A stretch of DNA of 29,869 bases from DATHSN01 sp035464115 (GCA_035464115.1 DATHSN010000308.1:1-29869), one strand, 5' to 3'. Numbered from the stretch's first letter, positions 22,535 through 29,149 are shown. Made by a program: numbers and translations. Notes: generated by a model not told the origin, from the sequence alone.

Positions 22535-24892
22535 TCAGCTGTTCAGGAGGCCGTCGTCGAGGGGACCGTCGTCGGGCGGCGGGACCCGGTCGCCGGGGCC
22601 CGGGCTCGTGCCGACCGGGTCGACCGACACGTCGAGGCCGGCGACGCCCGCGACGGGATCGCCGCTCCCGAGGTCGCCGACGGGATCGGCGCTCACCAGG
22701 CCGGGGCTCCGCTCGGCGCCGAGGTGGGCGCCGAGGAGGTCCGCCCGCTCACCGACGAGCCCGGCGGGGCTGTCGTCGGCGTCGGTCGCGTCGTCCGCCG
22801 GCTCGGGTGGGTCGCCGCGCAGGTCGGCCACCTCGCCGTCGGCCCCGTCGGCGGGATCGAGGCGCAGGGACACCCGCTCGTCGAACGCCGGGCGGGTGGG
22901 GAGCGAGGTGACGTCGTCGACCAGGGGGTCGGCGATCAGCCCACCCATCGTCCCCGGCGCCACGCCGGCCTCGCCGGGCAGCTTCGGTCCGAGGTCGAGG
23001 CCCTCGGGTGGCTCGGCCCGCTCGGCCGGGGCCGATCCCTCCTTCTCCGCGCGCTCCGCGAGTCGGCGGGCCTGGCGGGCGGTGAGCTCGGTGTCGCGGC
23101 CGGGGCCGAGGGGGCCCGACGGATCGGGCCCCTGGTCGCCGTCGCCGTCGTCCGGTTCGCCCGAGCCGAGCGGTCCGAACCGCTCGGTGAAGGAGCCGTG
23201 GTCGACCTCGTCGGTGTCGTCGCCGGGCGGGCTCGACTCGGCCCAGGTGCGGGTGTCGCTCGACCACTCGCCGTCGGCATCGACCGACTGGCTCCACTCC
23301 ACGCCGGCTTCGACGCTGCCCCAGCGGTCGCTGTGGGCGTCGGCGCCGACGCCGAACCGGCCGGAGAGGGTGCCGTCGTTGCCGACGTCGAGGCCCCACG
23401 ACGTGCTCACCCCGACCTCGCCGAGGGCGTCGTGGCCGGCGGCGGCCCGCATCCCCATCGAGGCGCTCGCACCGTCGGCGTCCTCGGTGTAGTTCACCGA
23501 GAACCCACCCTCCACGTACGCGCCGAACGCACCGACCCGGGCCGCGACCGCGGCGTCGAACACCAACCCGTCGTCGGTCTCCTGGAACGCCACCGCCAGC
23601 TCGCCGCCGACCTGGAACTTGCCGAGCTGGAGCTGGGCGCTGGCGTCGAGGTCGAAGAAGGCCTTGCCGTCGTCGGAGCCGAACGAGGTCGACCCCTCGA
23701 CCCGGCCCACGCCGGGGATGGCGACGCTGGCCGAGGCCGCGAAGTCCCAGCCGTCGTCGCCGATGTTCAGCCCCATCGAGCCCGAGGCGACCCCGTCGAG
23801 CTCGAACGAGGCCTCGACGCCGAACCCGTCCTTGCCGACGTACATCGACCCCTCGGCCTCGAAGAAGCCGAGGTCCACGCCCGCCGACGCCGAGAAGCCG
23901 TCCTCGTTGATCGTGACGTTGCCCTCGACGAACCCGAAGTCGGCGGTGAACCCGGTGCCGTTGCCGCCCGAGAAGAACAGGAACTCCCACGTCGGCTCGG
24001 GCCCGGCCGGCGGCCACACGTCGAGGATCTCGCCGGTCTCGGCGTCGACGATGTAGGTCTCGCTGTGGCCCAGCGGGCTGCTGACGATGATGTCGCCGTA
24101 GAGCGGGTGGTACATGGGGATGCCGGGGGAGCCGGTCTCGACGAGCTCGCCGCTCTCCATGTCGTAGAGATCCCAGCCGTACTGCTCGTTGGGACGCTGC
24201 TCGTAGGTCTCCCAGGTGAACTCGCCCGTCTCGTGATCGATCTCGGGGCGGGTCACGGTCGTGCGGGAGTCGTGGTAGAAGCGATCGACGTCGCCGTCCT
24301 CGTCGAGGAACACCACCGACCCGTTCTCGGTGGCGTAGGCGTCACGGGGTTGGCCGGTGCTGGAATCCCAGAGCTGGCCGATCGGTCGGGGGTAGTCGCC
24401 GGTGTAGGGCGGGTCCACCAGCACCCGCACCACGTCGCCGTCGTCGTCGAGGGCGGCGACGCTGCCGTCCTCGAGCTGGAAGATCTCGTACTCCTTCGGT
24501 GGCGGACCGGGCTCGGTCCACGTGGCACCGGTCGGGACCGGGTACTCGACGGTGTCGGCGCCGGCCCCTCCCGGTCGGCCCGGTGCGGCGGCGGACCAGG
24601 CGCCGGTGCCGGCGCCGGCCGCCGGCTCGCTGTCGCGGGACTCCTGGCGCGCCGCCGCCCGCTGCTCGTCGGCGGCGGTGATCGTGTCGAGCAGGCCGTC
24701 GCGGTCGTCCATCTCGTGGTCGATCGCCGTCCGGCCGCTCCCGCCGATCGGGGTGGACTCGCCGCTGCGGATGGCCGCGAGGTCGGTCAGATCGTCACCC
24801 CGGTCGAGCAGCGACGGGTCGCGCTCGGTCGTGGTCGTGACGGTGGGGCTGTCGCCGGTGAGGAGGCGGCGCTGGGTGGTCGCGGAGATCAC
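22535..24892 (-). CDS. Large beta-repeat protein of unknown function
   Basis: A 785-aa protein, GTG at 24892, 4 nt after the stop of the 176-aa gene. No signal peptide or membrane segment is visible. Region 1-130 is polar and probably disordered. Residues 135-290 contain two related strands-and-turn units, DGSVAALDDDGDVVR (142-156) and NGSVVFLDEDGDVDR (190-204). Residues 315-550 are a run of Gly/Ala-rich beta hairpins with DG turns at 331, 355, 380, 408, 441, 473 and 506, i.e. about seven repeats of 24-34 residues. Residues 555-785 are a charged linker with one Arg-rich helix (ELTARQARRLAERAEKEG), ending DDGPLDDGLLNS. Similar Ala/Gly hairpin stretches occur in large actinobacterial type VII-type substrates, but no WXG100/LXG head or toxin domain is seen. 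I do not recognise a family. Confidence 0.75.
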   Translation of the reverse strand: MISATTQRRLLTGDSPTVTTTTERDPSLLDRGDDLTDLAAIRSGESTPIGGSGRTAIDHEMDDRDGLLDTITAADEQRAAARQESRDSEPAAGAGTGAWSAAAPGRPGGAGADTVEYPVPTGATWTEPGPPPKEYEIFQLEDGSVAALDDDGDVVRVLVDPPYTGDYPRPIGQLWDSSTGQPRDAYATENGSVVFLDEDGDVDRFYHDSRTTVTRPEIDHETGEFTWETYEQRPNEQYGWDLYDMESGELVETGSPGIPMYHPLYGDIIVSSPLGHSETYIVDAETGEILDVWPPAGPEPTWEFLFFSGGNGTGFTADFGFVEGNVTINEDGFSASAGVDLGFFEAEGSMYVGKDGFGVEASFELDGVASGSMGLNIGDDGWDFAASASVAIPGVGRVEGSTSFGSDDGKAFFDLDASAQLQLGKFQVGGELAVAFQETDDGLVFDAAVAARVGAFGAYVEGGFSVNYTEDADGASASMGMRAAAGHDALGEVGVSTSWGLDVGNDGTLSGRFGVGADAHSDRWGSVEAGVEWSQSVDADGEWSSDTRTWAESSPPGDDTDEVDHGSFTERFGPLGSGEPDDGDGDQGPDPSGPLGPGRDTELTARQARRLAERAEKEGSAPAERAEPPEGLDLGPKLPGEAGVAPGTMGGLIADPLVDDVTSLPTRPAFDERVSLRLDPADGADGEVADLRGDPPEPADDATDADDSPAGLVGERADLLGAHLGAERSPGLVSADPVGDLGSGDPVAGVAGLDVSVDPVGTSPGPGDRVPPPDDGPLDDGLLNS

Positions 24893-24896
24893 GTGG

Positions 24897-25427
24897 TCAC
24901 CCCCGGGTGCCGGCGGCCTCGGCGGCCGGCTGCGTCGGCGTGTCGAACGACACGAAGCGGAACGACTCGACGATGGCGTTGAAGTCGCGGACCCGCTCGG
25001 GGTGGGTGGTGCGGGCGATGCCCACCAGCTCGAACAGCTCGATCAGCTCGGGCTGGCCCTCGAACGGCCCGAAGAACGCCACGTGCAGGTGCGACATGTC
25101 GTGCTCGGCGTCGCGGGGCGTGACCTCGGCGATGCGGATGAACGCCGGCATCCCGCCGAGCGCTCCGATGCGGGAGATGGCGATGCGGGGCTCGGGGTCG
25201 ATCTGGCGGAGGAAGCGCACCGAGCGGGCGGCGACGACGGTGAGGTCGTGCTGGAGCGGCACCCGGCTCCAGTTGACCAACAGCTCGGTGCCGGGCTCGT
25301 CGGCCTCGGGGCGCACCGACACCAGGGCCAGCCGGCTCGGCGTGGCGACCCACCCGTCGGGGGTGGTGAAGGTGAAGGGCGTGGGCCCGGGCAGTGAGGG
25401 GCTGGGGAACAGGTGGGGCGTGGCCAT
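24897..25427 (-). CDS. DcrB/LpqN/Eag-like small protein (putative adaptor)
   Basis: A 176-aa soluble protein, ATG at 25427 with GAGGAG 6 nt upstream. There is no signal peptide. The order of elements (FTFTTPDGWVATPSRLALVSV, ELLVNWSRVP, a helix around LTVVAARSVRFLRQI, ISRIGALGGMPAFIRIAEV, SHLHVAFFGP, a Thr-containing turn, then the closing helix FNAIVESFRFV) matches the PsbP-like fold shared by DcrB, LpqN and DUF1795 (Eag) proteins: a G-x-x-A strand in the middle and an I-x-x-SF-type helix at the end. In type VI systems cytosolic DUF1795 proteins chaperone effectors; here the gene precedes and nearly touches the large beta-repeat gene, so a chaperone/adaptor role is an attractive inference. 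Fold assignment is by eye and moderate. Confidence 0.65.
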   Translation of the reverse strand: MATPHLFPSPSLPGPTPFTFTTPDGWVATPSRLALVSVRPEADEPGTELLVNWSRVPLQHDLTVVAARSVRFLRQIDPEPRIAISRIGALGGMPAFIRIAEVTPRDAEHDMSHLHVAFFGPFEGQPELIELFELVGIARTTHPERVRDFNAIVESFRFVSFDTPTQPAAEAAGTRG

Positions 25428-25464
25428 CGGAGGCTCCTCGGGTCGGTCGTCGATCGTGGCCGTG

Positions 25465-25512
25465 ACCGTACGAAGGAGACGTCGCCCGCCACATCGGGAG
25501 GATCCCCGATTC
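25465..25512 (-). promoter_or_regulatory. Promoter with palindromic operator, copy 1 (adaptor-like/beta-repeat operon)
   Basis: On the - strand: a palindrome ATCGGG-N6-CCCGAT (25493-25510), 22 nt, then the -10 box TACGGT (25470-25465) within TTCGTACGGTC. Transcription would start near 25458, about 30 nt before the ATG. The palindrome centre is then about 43-44 nt upstream of the start, where class II activators and LuxR-type proteins bind. The same arrangement recurs at 26854-26901. Confidence 0.65.
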
Positions 25513-25602
25513 GGTCCCCGGTCCCGCCGTCCTCCGGTGACCGCGTGGAGGTGGGGTCCGGGAGCGCCCCGGCGTCCGGGTCGGATGCCGGCACGGGTGC
25601 GA

Positions 25603-25666
25603 GGTGTCCCGGACGCGCCGGGACACCACCCTGGCCGACCTGGCGATCGGCAGGGTGGTGTCCCGG
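25603..25666 (-). terminator. Three-arm inverted repeat after the 371-aa gene
   Basis: Arm B (25618-25633, CCGGGACACCACCCTG) pairs perfectly over 16 bp with arm C (25651-25666), leaving a 17-nt loop. Ten bases of arm B also pair perfectly with arm A (GGTGTCCCGG, 25603-25612) across a 5-nt loop. Only one pairing can exist at a time. The structure lies 40-103 nt beyond the stop at 25706, so terminator is the simplest reading; the alternative pairing also suits an attenuator. The rest of the 278-nt gap 25428-25705 holds the copy 1 promoter. Confidence 0.55.
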
Positions 25667-25705
25667 TGGGTCATCCGTGGCGGCTCGCCGGGCCGCCGCT
25701 GGGCG

Positions 25706-26821
25706 TCACCCCAGCTCGTCGCCGATCAGGCCGTCGTCGGTCGGCAGGGCGATGTCGGGCTCGTCGGCGGTCACGCTCCCGGCCAGCGAGGCGAGGGCCC
25801 CGGGCGGCTCGAGGCCGGGCACGCCGGCGGCGGGGTCGTCGGGCGCCGAGAAGACGCTGGTGGTGCCCTCGCCGTAGCTCGCGAACGCGTCGGTGGACTC
25901 TCGCACCAGGCCGGTGGTGCCCTCGCCGTAGCTCGCGAACGCGTCGGTGGGCTCACGCACCAGGCCGGTGGTGCCGTGGCCGAAGGTCGCGAACCCGTCG
26001 ACGGGGTTGGTGGTCGATGCGGCGGCGTCGCCGCCGTCGGTCTGGCGCAGCACGGGTGGGCGGGTGAGGTCGCGGTCGTCGTCCTCGCCCGGGGTCGGGT
26101 CCCAGACCCCGTCGGCGTCGGACGGCGGCGGGGTGACGGTGGGCGGCTCCGGATCCGGGTCGGGCCAGGGGTTGCGGATGTCGCTGTCGCCCAGCCGGGG
26201 CGGGGTGACGTCGCTGGTCGGCGTGTCGGTCGGGGCCGTGTCGAGGTCGCTGGCGGCCTGCTCGGCCTGGCGCTCCTGCCAGCGCTGCATTCGGCCCTCG
26301 ACCAGGCTGCCCGACTGGGGCTGGAGCTCGCCGGCGCGCACGGCGTCGATCATCTCGGCGCGCAGGTCGGCGGGGTCGGCGCCGGCCTGGCGGGCGGCGA
26401 CGAGGCCGGCCAGGCGGTCGCAGGTGGCGGACTCGAGCCCGTCGAGGACCTCGGGCAGGTCCCGGGTGCGCAGCCCCAGCTCGCCGTAGCTGGCGACGAC
26501 GGTGTCGGTGGGGTTCACCTTGATGATCTCGATCCACTTGGTGGCGGTCTCGGGGGTCTGGTCGGCGAGGACCTTGGTCCACTGCTCGGCGCCGTCGTCG
26601 CCGAAGCGCTGGCGCAGCAGCTCGGTCGAGTCCTCGAACGCGACGCCGGGGACGGTGACCTGGTCCCCGCCGGGGGCGAGCTTCACGGCGTCGAGGCCGG
26701 CGGGGTCGCGCTGGTCGGCGGCGATGACGTCGTCGAGCGCGTCGCGCAGCTGGGGGCCGTCGGCGCCGGGTTCGCGCTCACGAGCCCACTTGAAGACGGG
26801 CTTGGTCATGTCGTCGGCCAT
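25706..26821 (-). CDS. Helical protein with acidic tail and 18-aa tandem repeats, unknown function
   Basis: A 371-aa protein. ATG 26821 is preferred, with GAGGAG 6 nt upstream; the longer in-frame start would lie between the -10 box and operator. Residues 1-195 are mostly helical and hydrophilic (for example FEDSTELLRQRFGDDGAEQWTKVL in pieces, and VEGRMQRWQERQAEQAA). Residues 196-265 are Pro/Asp/Thr-rich. Residues 275-328 are three copies of an 18-aa unit, DGFATFGHGTTGLVREPT, DAFASYGEGTTGLVREST and DAFASYGEGTTSVFSAPD. The C-terminus, DIALPTDDGLIGDELG, resembles the end of the 785-aa protein. No signal peptide, membrane segment or known domain is visible. Its promoter has the same palindrome as the adaptor-like/beta-repeat operon, so the three proteins probably act together. 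Confidence 0.72.
   Translation of the reverse strand: MADDMTKPVFKWAREREPGADGPQLRDALDDVIAADQRDPAGLDAVKLAPGGDQVTVPGVAFEDSTELLRQRFGDDGAEQWTKVLADQTPETATKWIEIIKVNPTDTVVASYGELGLRTRDLPEVLDGLESATCDRLAGLVAARQAGADPADLRAEMIDAVRAGELQPQSGSLVEGRMQRWQERQAEQAASDLDTAPTDTPTSDVTPPRLGDSDIRNPWPDPDPEPPTVTPPPSDADGVWDPTPGEDDDRDLTRPPVLRQTDGGDAAASTTNPVDGFATFGHGTTGLVREPTDAFASYGEGTTGLVRESTDAFASYGEGTTSVFSAPDDPAAGVPGLEPPGALASLAGSVTADEPDIALPTDDGLIGDELG
25861..26022. repeat. Three tandem 54-bp direct repeats inside the 371-aa gene
   Basis: Units start at 25861, 25915 and 25969, all with TGGTGCC and a period of exactly 54 bp (18 codons). The first two are nearly identical, differing in the GGACTCTCG/GGGCTCACG part; the third is more diverged. 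This indicates recent in-frame duplication. Confidence 0.85.
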
Positions 26822-26853
26822 CGTTCGCTCCTCGGGGTGGGGTCGATGGGGCG

Positions 26854-26901
26854 ACGGTACGAACCGGGTGGCGTCGGACACATCGGGAAGATGCCCGATT
26901 C
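26854..26901 (-). promoter_or_regulatory. Promoter with palindromic operator, copy 2 (371-aa gene)
   Basis: On the - strand: palindrome ATCGGG-N6-CCCGAT (26882-26899), 22 nt, then -10 box TACCGT (26859-26854) within TTCGTACCGTC. The transcript would have a leader of about 26 nt with GAGGAG. The palindrome and flanks (ACATCGGGA-R-GATS-CCCGATTC) match copy 1 in 20 of 22 positions. The site also lies upstream of the divergent SET-domain gene and could control both. Confidence 0.65.
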
Positions 26902-26921
26902 CCCGCCCGATCCGGTGTCCG

Positions 26922-26927
26922 TAGCGT
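26922..26927 (+). promoter_or_regulatory. Leaderless-type -10 box of the SET-domain gene
   Basis: TAGCGT ends 7 nt before the ATG at 26935. The divergent palindrome at 26882-26899 would cover the -35 to -45 region of this promoter too. Confidence 0.5.
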
Positions 26928-26934
26928 CGCCGCC

Positions 26935-27321
26935 ATGGAGGACCGCTCCCGCCGTGACGGCCTGGCCGTCCGCGTCTCTCCCGGCGCCGGTCGGGGGGTG
27001 TTCGCCACCCGCGACCGCCACGCCGGCGAGGTGCTCGAGGTGGCCCCGATCCTGCTGATCCCCGAGGCCCAGCGCGACGCAGCGCTCGCCACCATCGTGC
27101 GCCGCTACGCCTGGGGCTGGGACGGGGGCCTGGCCGTCGGGCTCGGGCTGATCAGCGTGGTGAACCACGGGGTGCCGGCCAACGCCCGCTGGGAGTCCGA
27201 CCGCGAGGCCTGCGAGCTGTGGCTGGTCGCCACCGCCGCCATCGCCGCCGGGGCCGAGGTCCTCGTCGACTACAGCCACGGCGGCGAGCGCGAGCTGGCC
27301 TTCACCCCTCGCCCCGCGTGA
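26935..27321 (+). CDS. Small SET-domain protein (putative protein-lysine methyltransferase)
   Basis: A 128-aa single-domain protein. SET hallmarks in order: GRGVFATRD (19-27) at the start, the AdoMet-site segment GLGLISVVNHGVPANARW (69-86) with N77-H78, and AEVLVDYSHG (107-116) with Y113 as the catalytic-type tyrosine. The length equals a minimal SET domain without pre-SET or post-SET zinc clusters, as in other bacterial members. Bacterial SET proteins methylate lysines of unknown or host targets; here the substrate cannot be deduced. It is transcribed divergently from the 371-aa gene across a shared 113-nt regulatory region and lies 46 nt upstream of the regulator gene, so it may belong to the accessory system. 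Confidence 0.85.
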   Translation: MEDRSRRDGLAVRVSPGAGRGVFATRDRHAGEVLEVAPILLIPEAQRDAALATIVRRYAWGWDGGLAVGLGLISVVNHGVPANARWESDREACELWLVATAAIAAGAEVLVDYSHGGERELAFTPRPA

Positions 27322-27325
27322 GGTC

Positions 27326-27345
27326 GGCTCACGGCTGGCTCACGG
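27326..27345. promoter_or_regulatory. Direct repeat GGCTCACGG x2, 11-bp period
   Basis: GGCTCACGG occurs at 27326-27334 and 27337-27345, one helical turn apart, 22 nt before the regulator start at 27368. The spacing fits two protein molecules binding on the same DNA face. No clear TANNNT -10 box is present in this gap. Confidence 0.3.
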
Positions 27346-27367
27346 GCGGCGTTGAGGGTGGTCGGCG

Positions 27368-28846
27368 ATGGCCGTCGCCGACACCGACCACTCCGAGGTC
27401 GTGGGCCGCGACGACGTCCGCCGCCGAGCGACCGGGCTGGTGGCGCGACTCGTCGACGGCGTCGGCGGCGCGCTCGTCGTGCGGGGCGAGCCGGGCACGG
27501 GGGTGTCGACCGTGCTCGCCGAGGTCGCCGATGCCGCGTCCGCCGCGGAGGTGGCGTTGTGGCGGGCCCGGGGCCGGGTCGCCGAGCACGACGTGTCGTG
27601 CGCCGCGCTCCACGAGCTGGCGGCCCACGACACCGGCGGGAGGCTCGCCGCGGCGCTGGCCCCCGGCGGCGCGGGGCCCGACCCGGGTCGGGCCGACGCT
27701 CGGACCGGTGCCGGGCTCGGCCCCCGGCTGGTCGAGGTGCTGGCCGGTGCGGCGCCGCTGCTGGTCGTGGTCGACGACGCCCACCTGGCCGACCCCGACA
27801 GCCTCGACGCCCTGGGCTTCGCCGCCCACCGGCTCCGCCACCTGGGGGTCGGCGTGCTCGTCGGGGCCCGTCGCGTTCGGTGCCGGGTCGACGACCTGGG
27901 GCTCCCCACCGTCGAGCTCGAGGGGCTGTCGGTGCGCGAGCTCGGCGAGCTGCTCACCGCCCGGGCGCCGGTGGCGCCGGGCGTGGTCGCCGAGATCCAC
28001 CGACTCACCGGCGGCAACCCGCTCGCCGCGGTCGAGCTGGCCGGACGGCTGGCGCCCGCCGAGCGCGACGGCACCGCGCCGCTGCCCTCGCTGCCCGAGC
28101 CCGGCGCCTCGATCGGCGAGGTGTTCGGCGCGCCCCTGCGGGCGCTCGACGCCGCGACCCGCCGGGCGCTGTGCGTCGCCGCGGCCGAACCGACCGGCGA
28201 GGTGCGGGTCGTCGGCCTGGCCCTCGTCACCCTCGGCGACCGGATCGACGCGCTCGAAGCCGCCGAGGAGGCCGGGGTGATCGAGGTCACCGACGGGCGG
28301 GTCCGCTTCGACCACCCGCTGCGCCGCGCCGCCGCCTACCACCTGCTCGCCGCCCCGTCGCGCCGGGCCGCCCACCGGGCCCTGGCCGCGGCGTGCGACG
28401 CGCCCGGCGACGCCGAGCGCCGGGCCGCCCACCTCGACGCCGGGGCGCTCGGCCCGGACGAGACGATCGCCGCCGACCTCGAGCGGGTCGCCCGCGCCGC
28501 CGAGTCCCGGGGTGACACCGCGACCGCGGCCCGCTGGTGGGCCCGGGCTGCCGAGCTGTCACCCGACGGGGTCGACGCCAGCCGCCGCCGGGTCGAGTCG
28601 GAGCGGGCCCGAGCCGGCGGGTCCCGTCCCCTCGACGCGCTCACCGCGGCCGAGCTGCGGGTGGCCCGCACCGTCGGGTCGGGGCTGTCGAACAAGGAGG
28701 CGGCGGCGTCGCTCTACGTCAGCGTCAAGACGGTCGACGCCCACCTGCAGTCCATCTACCGCAAGCTGCGGATCCGGTCCCGCACCGAGCTGGCGGTGCT
28801 CATGGCCCAGGCCGACGGGCCCGTCGCGGCGGAGGGCACCCGGTGA
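27368..28846 (+). CDS. Compact ATPase-type LuxR family transcriptional regulator
   Basis: A 492-aa protein with an N-terminal STAND/AAA-like ATPase (about 10-290), a short helical/TPR-like part (about 330-420) and a C-terminal LuxR-type helix-turn-helix (425-480: LTAAELRVARTV, GLSNKEAAASLYVSVKTVDAHLQSIYRKL). Large LAL/MalT-type regulators are usually 850-1000 aa, so this one has lost most of the sensor repeats. Walker B is intact (LLVVVDDAHLAD, 131-142), but Walker A reads GEPGTGVST (40-48), with Val46 where Lys is expected, so nucleotide hydrolysis may be impaired. The position next to genes that carry a palindrome in the lux-box position makes it the prime candidate to bind there (inference). 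GTGA couples it to the next gene. Confidence 0.85.
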   Translation: MAVADTDHSEVVGRDDVRRRATGLVARLVDGVGGALVVRGEPGTGVSTVLAEVADAASAAEVALWRARGRVAEHDVSCAALHELAAHDTGGRLAAALAPGGAGPDPGRADARTGAGLGPRLVEVLAGAAPLLVVVDDAHLADPDSLDALGFAAHRLRHLGVGVLVGARRVRCRVDDLGLPTVELEGLSVRELGELLTARAPVAPGVVAEIHRLTGGNPLAAVELAGRLAPAERDGTAPLPSLPEPGASIGEVFGAPLRALDAATRRALCVAAAEPTGEVRVVGLALVTLGDRIDALEAAEEAGVIEVTDGRVRFDHPLRRAAAYHLLAAPSRRAAHRALAAACDAPGDAERRAAHLDAGALGPDETIAADLERVARAAESRGDTATAARWWARAAELSPDGVDASRRRVESERARAGGSRPLDALTAAELRVARTVGSGLSNKEAAASLYVSVKTVDAHLQSIYRKLRIRSRTELAVLMAQADGPVAAEGTR

Positions 28847-29061
28847 GCCGGCTCGACGACGACCTGCTGCGCTGGCTCGACGAGGCCGGGTTCCAGGCCG
28901 ACGACGACGGCGACGACCCGTGGGGCGCGATCGAGGTGGCGGTCACGCCCCTCACCGACGCGCAGCGGGCGTTCCTCGCCCACTCGGCGGGGTCGCTGGT
29001 CGCCGAGTCCGATCTCGACGACGCGTCCCGGCGCCTCGCCGACGGGCCCGGGCACTGGTGA
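28843..29061 (+). CDS. Small acidic protein coupled to the regulator
   Basis: A 72-aa protein whose GTG overlaps the regulator stop by 4 nt (GTGA), the mark of translational coupling. The sequence, VSRLDDDLLRWLDEAGFQADD, opens with an acidic amphipathic helix, followed by an Asp-rich turn, a WGAIEVAV strand and a helical end. No Cys, signal or membrane segment. Equimolar production with the regulator suggests a partner, such as an anti-activator or cofactor protein, but I recognise no family. Confidence 0.65.
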   Translation: MSRLDDDLLRWLDEAGFQADDDGDDPWGAIEVAVTPLTDAQRAFLAHSAGSLVAESDLDDASRRLADGPGHW

Positions 29062-29136
29062 CGGACGTCACATAGAGTGAGGCGGAGCCCGGGGTTCGGC
29101 CGGTGCCGCCAGTGCATGGCCGGTCGGTCCGACGAC

Positions 29137-29143
29137 GGAGGAG
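29137..29143 (+). promoter_or_regulatory. Ribosome binding site that decides the start at 29150
   Basis: GGAGGAG lies 6 nt before the ATG at 29150, an ideal distance. An alternative ATG at 29143 overlaps this site and is in a different frame. A possible TAGAGT -10 box sits at 29073-29078, within the 88-nt gap, but without a convincing -35 element. Confidence 0.6.
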
Positions 29144-29149
29144 ATGGTC

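Noticed and set aside
22535..24892. Type VII (WXG100/LXG) toxin
   Set aside because: The beta-hairpin part is reminiscent of such proteins, but there is no WXG100 or LXG head, no YxxxD/E signal that I can place, and no nuclease or other toxic C-terminal domain.
20678..24982. 1434-codon + strand frame opposite the antiporter and the 785-aa gene
   Set aside because: Antisense shadow; it crosses the strong terminator-like inverted repeat and shows no domain.
25861..26022. CRISPR-like array
   Set aside because: The 54-bp units are contiguous, in frame and protein-coding, without unique spacers.
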